Shown here one piece after another: positions 14,322 to 16,575 of a stretch of 16,575 nucleotides of DNA. Below the pieces are notes generated by a model, which did no database searches, was not told the DNA's origin, and saw only the letters and a program-made list of their open reading frames with translations. Source of the DNA: Treponema sp. (GTDB lineage Bacteria; Spirochaetota; Spirochaetia; Treponematales; Breznakiellaceae); contig JAISYA010000040.1 of the NCBI GenBank assembly GCA_031270205.1, positions 1 to 16,575 of the forward strand. The letters run 5' to 3'. Position 1 is the first letter of the stretch; every line of letters starts with the position of its first letter. Both the position numbers and the translations under genes were made by a program.

Positions 14322-16192
14322 TCCCTGCGCCCCTGTATCGGCATCAGGTACTGCAGGCCGAGGCTGCGTACCGCTTCCTCATAGTCCTGCCCCGCGAAAA
14401 TCCCCTGAAAAATAATCGCCGAAGCGTAAGGCGCCCACCATTCCCACTCGTTGGCCGCTTCGACAATGATGGAAACCACCACCCGCTCTTCGGGATTGTC
14501 CGTGCTATAGGGGGCAAACGCGGTAAACCACGAGTGCCACCGGTCCTCAAGGCCCACTTCTCCCGTGCCGGTTTTTCCGGCGATTTCGACGGTCTTGATG
14601 TTCAGCGGAAACTGCGCCGTTCCCCCGCTGATGACGCCCCGCATATCCCGCCTCACCGCCGCGAAAATTTCCGGCGGCAAATCGCTTTTATGGAGAACCT
14701 CGGGCCGCACGTCCCGCTCCACCGCGCCTGAAACCGGGTCGCGGACTTCTTTCAGAATGTGCGGCTTGTAGATAACGCCGTCGTTGACCGTCATGCACAC
14801 CATGTTGGCCATCTGCAGGGGCGTAACCAGGGTAAAGCCCTGGCCGATAGACATGTTCATCGTATCCCCGGCGACCCACTTTTCATGGAAACGCCGGTCT
14901 TTCCACTGGGGGGTGGGAACAAAGCCCTCGATTTCGCCGGGCAGGTCGATTCCGGTGCCTTCCCCAAAACCGTAATCCCTGGCATAAGACACGATGCGTT
15001 CAACCCCCAGATGGTCCCGCCCCACGGTCCAGTAATAAATGTCGCAGGACTGGGCCATTGCCTGGCTCAGGTTCAGGCGTCCGTGCCCGGGCGGGCGGAT
15101 GTGGCAGCGCCATTGCCGCTGGCCGTAGTCAATTTCCCCGGGACAGAGGACGAGTTGTTCCGGCGGAAAGGCGTTTTCCGCGAGAATGCCCGTGGTCATC
15201 ACAATTTTGAATGTGGAAGCGGGCGGGTAACCGGACTGAATCGCCCGGTTTATAAAGGGTTTATTGGGATCATTAACGAGGGCCTGGTATCCGGCCCGCT
15301 CACCGCCCGCGAGCACATTCGGATCAAACCAGGGATAGGAAACCATGGCGAGAATTTCACCCGTCGCGGGGCGCATCACCACGACCGCCCCCATGCGCTC
15401 CCCCAACGCGTTTTCCGCCAGGGTCTGTATCCGCCGGTCAATGGTAAGCACGAGGTTTTTCCCCATTTCAGGCGCCTGGCGGGTGGTCTCGTCCCGGCCC
15501 GCGACACGCCTGCCCCGCACGTCCACGGTCCGCGTTTCCCAGCCTTCCCTGCCCCTGAGCAATTCGTCGTATTGCCGCTCAATTCCCGCCTTGCCGATTA
15601 CGTCTCCCTGTTTGTAGCCCCGGTTGTACAGCATGGTCAGTTCGTCCCGGGTAATATCCCCCACGTAGCCCAGAATGTGGGAAAGGCTTCGGGAGTCCGG
15701 ATAGTTGCGTATGGGTTTGCTGTTCCAGGAAAGGCCCGGCAGGCTGTCTTTCCGTTCCGCCAGGGAGGCGACAGCGGTAAAGGGAACGTTGGCGGCGATT
15801 TCCACCGGCTGGTACAGTTGGTAGAACTGAGGGGGAATCTTCCCCTCTATTTCGCTTTGGGGGATTTTCAAAATCTTCGCCGCCGCGGCGGTAAGGGCGG
15901 TCATGCCGCCGCGGGGAACTTCCGCCGGGGTTATATTGACCGCGAAGGAATCGGCGTTCATCACCAGGGGCCGGTCAAAATTGCGGTCAAATATCTCCCC
16001 CCGCTGGGCCGGCAGCACCGCGGTTCTGCGGGAAATGTCCTGCGCACGGGACCGGTACAATTCCCCGGAGAGAATCTGCAGGCTGAAAAGCCGTACTCCG
16101 TAGGCGAAAAAGACGAGGATCAACACCGCCCGCAGTATGCCGATACGCCGGGAGAGGCCGTTGTCTTCGTTGTTGGTTTCGTTGCCGCTCAT
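14318..16192 (-). CDS. mrdA: Penicillin-binding protein 2 (class B transpeptidase of the Rod complex)
   Basis: PBP2 crosslinks peptide stems in new peptidoglycan and activates RodA. The 624-residue protein has a short polar N-terminus, one membrane anchor (~17-39) and a pedestal domain beginning with the RRTAVLPAQRGEIFDRN motif (~55-71). The transpeptidase domain carries SxxK at S326-K329 (PPASTFK), the second motif as S382-C-D384, and KTG at 540-542 (AGKTGTGE). The SxD form of motif 2 is normal for PBP2. A cluster of Cys/His residues (C350, C363, H364, H370, C383) lies around motif 2. The ATG at 16192 has AAGGAG at 7-nt spacing. A likely extended -10 promoter lies just upstream, and a terminator-like hairpin at 16502-16541 separates it from whatever precedes. 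So mrdA appears to head its own operon with rodA and the radical SAM gene. Confidence 0.96.
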   Translation of the reverse strand: MSGNETNNEDNGLSRRIGILRAVLILVFFAYGVRLFSLQILSGELYRSRAQDISRRTAVLPAQRGEIFDRNFDRPLVMNADSFAVNITPAEVPRGGMTALTAAAAKILKIPQSEIEGKIPPQFYQLYQPVEIAANVPFTAVASLAERKDSLPGLSWNSKPIRNYPDSRSLSHILGYVGDITRDELTMLYNRGYKQGDVIGKAGIERQYDELLRGREGWETRTVDVRGRRVAGRDETTRQAPEMGKNLVLTIDRRIQTLAENALGERMGAVVVMRPATGEILAMVSYPWFDPNVLAGGERAGYQALVNDPNKPFINRAIQSGYPPASTFKIVMTTGILAENAFPPEQLVLCPGEIDYGQRQWRCHIRPPGHGRLNLSQAMAQSCDIYYWTVGRDHLGVERIVSYARDYGFGEGTGIDLPGEIEGFVPTPQWKDRRFHEKWVAGDTMNMSIGQGFTLVTPLQMANMVCMTVNDGVIYKPHILKEVRDPVSGAVERDVRPEVLHKSDLPPEIFAAVRRDMRGVISGGTAQFPLNIKTVEIAGKTGTGEVGLEDRWHSWFTAFAPYSTDNPEERVVVSIIVEAANEWEWWAPYASAIIFQGIFAGQDYEEAVRSLGLQYLMPIQGRRE

Positions 16193-16237
16193 TGGGTTAC
16201 TCCTTGAAGGGGCCGGAAGCTGTTAACCATACCGGAA

Positions 16238-16266
16238 AGTATAGCACACTTACCGGAAAAAAGTAA
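16238..16266 (-). promoter_or_regulatory. Extended -10 promoter for mrdA-rodA-radical SAM
   Basis: On the minus strand TGC-TATACT (16238-16246) is an extended -10 element with 5/6 core matches. A weak TTACTT (16261-16266) sits at -35 with a 17-bp spacer. The leader to the ATG at 16192 would be about 35-40 nt and includes the AAGGAG site. An extended -10 commonly makes up for a poor -35. Confidence 0.5.
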
Positions 16267-16314
16267 CGTCAGCTGCTTTCGCGGCGCTGTCCCTGAAATC
16301 TTTCAAAATTTCAG

Positions 16315-16354
16315 TGTTTCGCGGTACTTGAAAGTAAATGCCCCCCGCGAAACA
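16315..16354. repeat. 10-bp perfect inverted repeat, with a further direct copy of the core
   Basis: TGTTTCGCGG at 16315-16324 and its exact reverse complement at 16345-16354 flank a 20-bp spacer. The core TTTCGCGG also occurs as a direct copy at 16277-16284. Just upstream, CTGAAAT/ATTTCAG (16293-16299, 16308-16314) is another inverted pair. These lie upstream of the mrdA promoter and could be an operator or repeat debris. Confidence 0.6.
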
Positions 16355-16465
16355 AGGGGTAGCAATTGCCCTAAAATTGTGTTAGACTGATTCTCGTCTC
16401 AAACTCCTTTTTGGGGTGACCGGCGTGGTAACCGCCGGGCGTTGAGGTTTTCCAATTACCTGAGG

Positions 16466-16493
16466 CTGTTCCAAAACTTCAGTTTTGGAACAG
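16466..16493. repeat. Perfect 12-bp stem hairpin with TTCA loop
   Basis: CTGTTCCAAAAC and GTTTTGGAACAG are exact reverse complements around a 4-nt loop. No T-run follows on either strand, so it does not look like a simple intrinsic terminator. Parts of it recur nearby: CAGTTTTG in the next hairpin, and TCCAAAAC near 16552. Confidence 0.75.
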
Positions 16494-16501
16494 AAACCTT
16501 T

Positions 16502-16541
16502 AAAAAACGCAGTTTTGCAAGGCTTTAGCCTGAAAAACTGC
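16502..16541 (-). terminator. Probable intrinsic terminator of a minus-strand gene beyond the right edge
   Basis: Read on the minus strand, GCAGTTTT pairs with AAAACTGC (8 bp). An inner AGGC/GCCT stem has loop TAAA, and the structure is followed after one G by TTTTTT (16502-16507). This is the form of a Rho-independent terminator for transcription arriving from the right. The T-run follows only on the minus strand, so the direction is clear if it is a terminator. Confidence 0.5.
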
Positions 16542-16575
16542 AAGAGCCTGGTCCAAAACCGTGCCCCCGGCTATG

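Larger units (their letters stand above)
16193..16575. other. Noncoding, repeat-rich region upstream of mrdA
   Basis: In 383 bp I see no convincing gene. The region holds the mrdA promoter and ribosome site (16199-16266), the inverted repeats at 16277-16354, the perfect hairpin at 16466-16493 and the terminator-like hairpin at 16502-16541. The last three bases are ATG on the plus strand, but no ribosome site precedes them. mreC or mreD, which often precede mrdA, are not in the window. No tRNA or rRNA sequence was recognised. Confidence 0.6.

Noticed and set aside
14759..16207. 482-codon plus-strand open frame opposite mrdA
   Set aside because: It is antisense to the whole PBP2 transpeptidase domain, whose three active-site motifs are intact. 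The His/Gly/Pro-rich translation looks like an antisense artefact.
16466..16541. CRISPR-like repeats
   Set aside because: The two hairpins differ in sequence and length, there is no regular repeat-spacer pattern, and no cas gene is present.

Overview
The window reads as chromosomal core-genome DNA from a spirochaete, most likely a Treponema-like organism of moderately high G+C. The basis is gene content and order: a dnaG-rpoD pair, a mrdA-rodA pair within the same ~16 kb, a fused two-domain radical SAM protein after rodA, and proteins that read as spirochaetal. This taxonomic call is an inference from memory, not a search. I see no rRNA, tRNA, CRISPR array, insertion sequence or phage gene.

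Layout. (1) Left edge, 1-380: an AT-rich intergenic region with a probable promoter and the first 12 codons of a minus-strand gene leaving the window. (2) 381-9034, minus strand: seven closely spaced genes in one direction. In transcription order they are a PLP aminotransferase, a YkgJ-type cysteine-cluster protein, a metallo-beta-lactamase-fold hydrolase, mltG (septation-type lytic transglycosylase), dnaG (primase), rpoD (primary sigma factor) and a coiled-coil zinc-ribbon protein. Gaps are -4 to 78 bp, so this may be one long operon driven from about 9100, possibly with internal promoters. (3) 9132-10508, plus strand: the only plus-strand gene, an AraM/EgsA-type sn-glycerol-1-phosphate dehydrogenase, divergent from the aminotransferase. 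(4) 10540-16192, minus strand: mrdA (PBP2), rodA and an 823-residue radical SAM/DUF2344 fusion. The three are coupled by 4-bp and 1-bp start/stop overlaps and have their own extended -10 promoter. (5) 16193-16575: noncoding, rich in inverted repeats, including a probable terminator for a minus-strand gene beyond the right edge.

How the genes fit together. The left cluster joins replication initiation (DnaG), global transcription (RpoD) and wall-strand termination (MltG), much as the classical rpsU-dnaG-rpoD operon joins information-processing genes. The right cluster is the Rod elongation machinery: RodA polymerises glycan and PBP2 crosslinks it. The radical SAM/DUF2344 protein translationally coupled to rodA has no firmly known role, but its position echoes a rodA-linked arrangement I recall from Firmicutes. 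I found no wholly new system. The most interesting items are the archaeal-type glycerophosphate dehydrogenase with a possibly leaderless mRNA, the rodA-coupled radical SAM fusion, the long Ala-rich extension on RpoD, and the repeat-rich right end.
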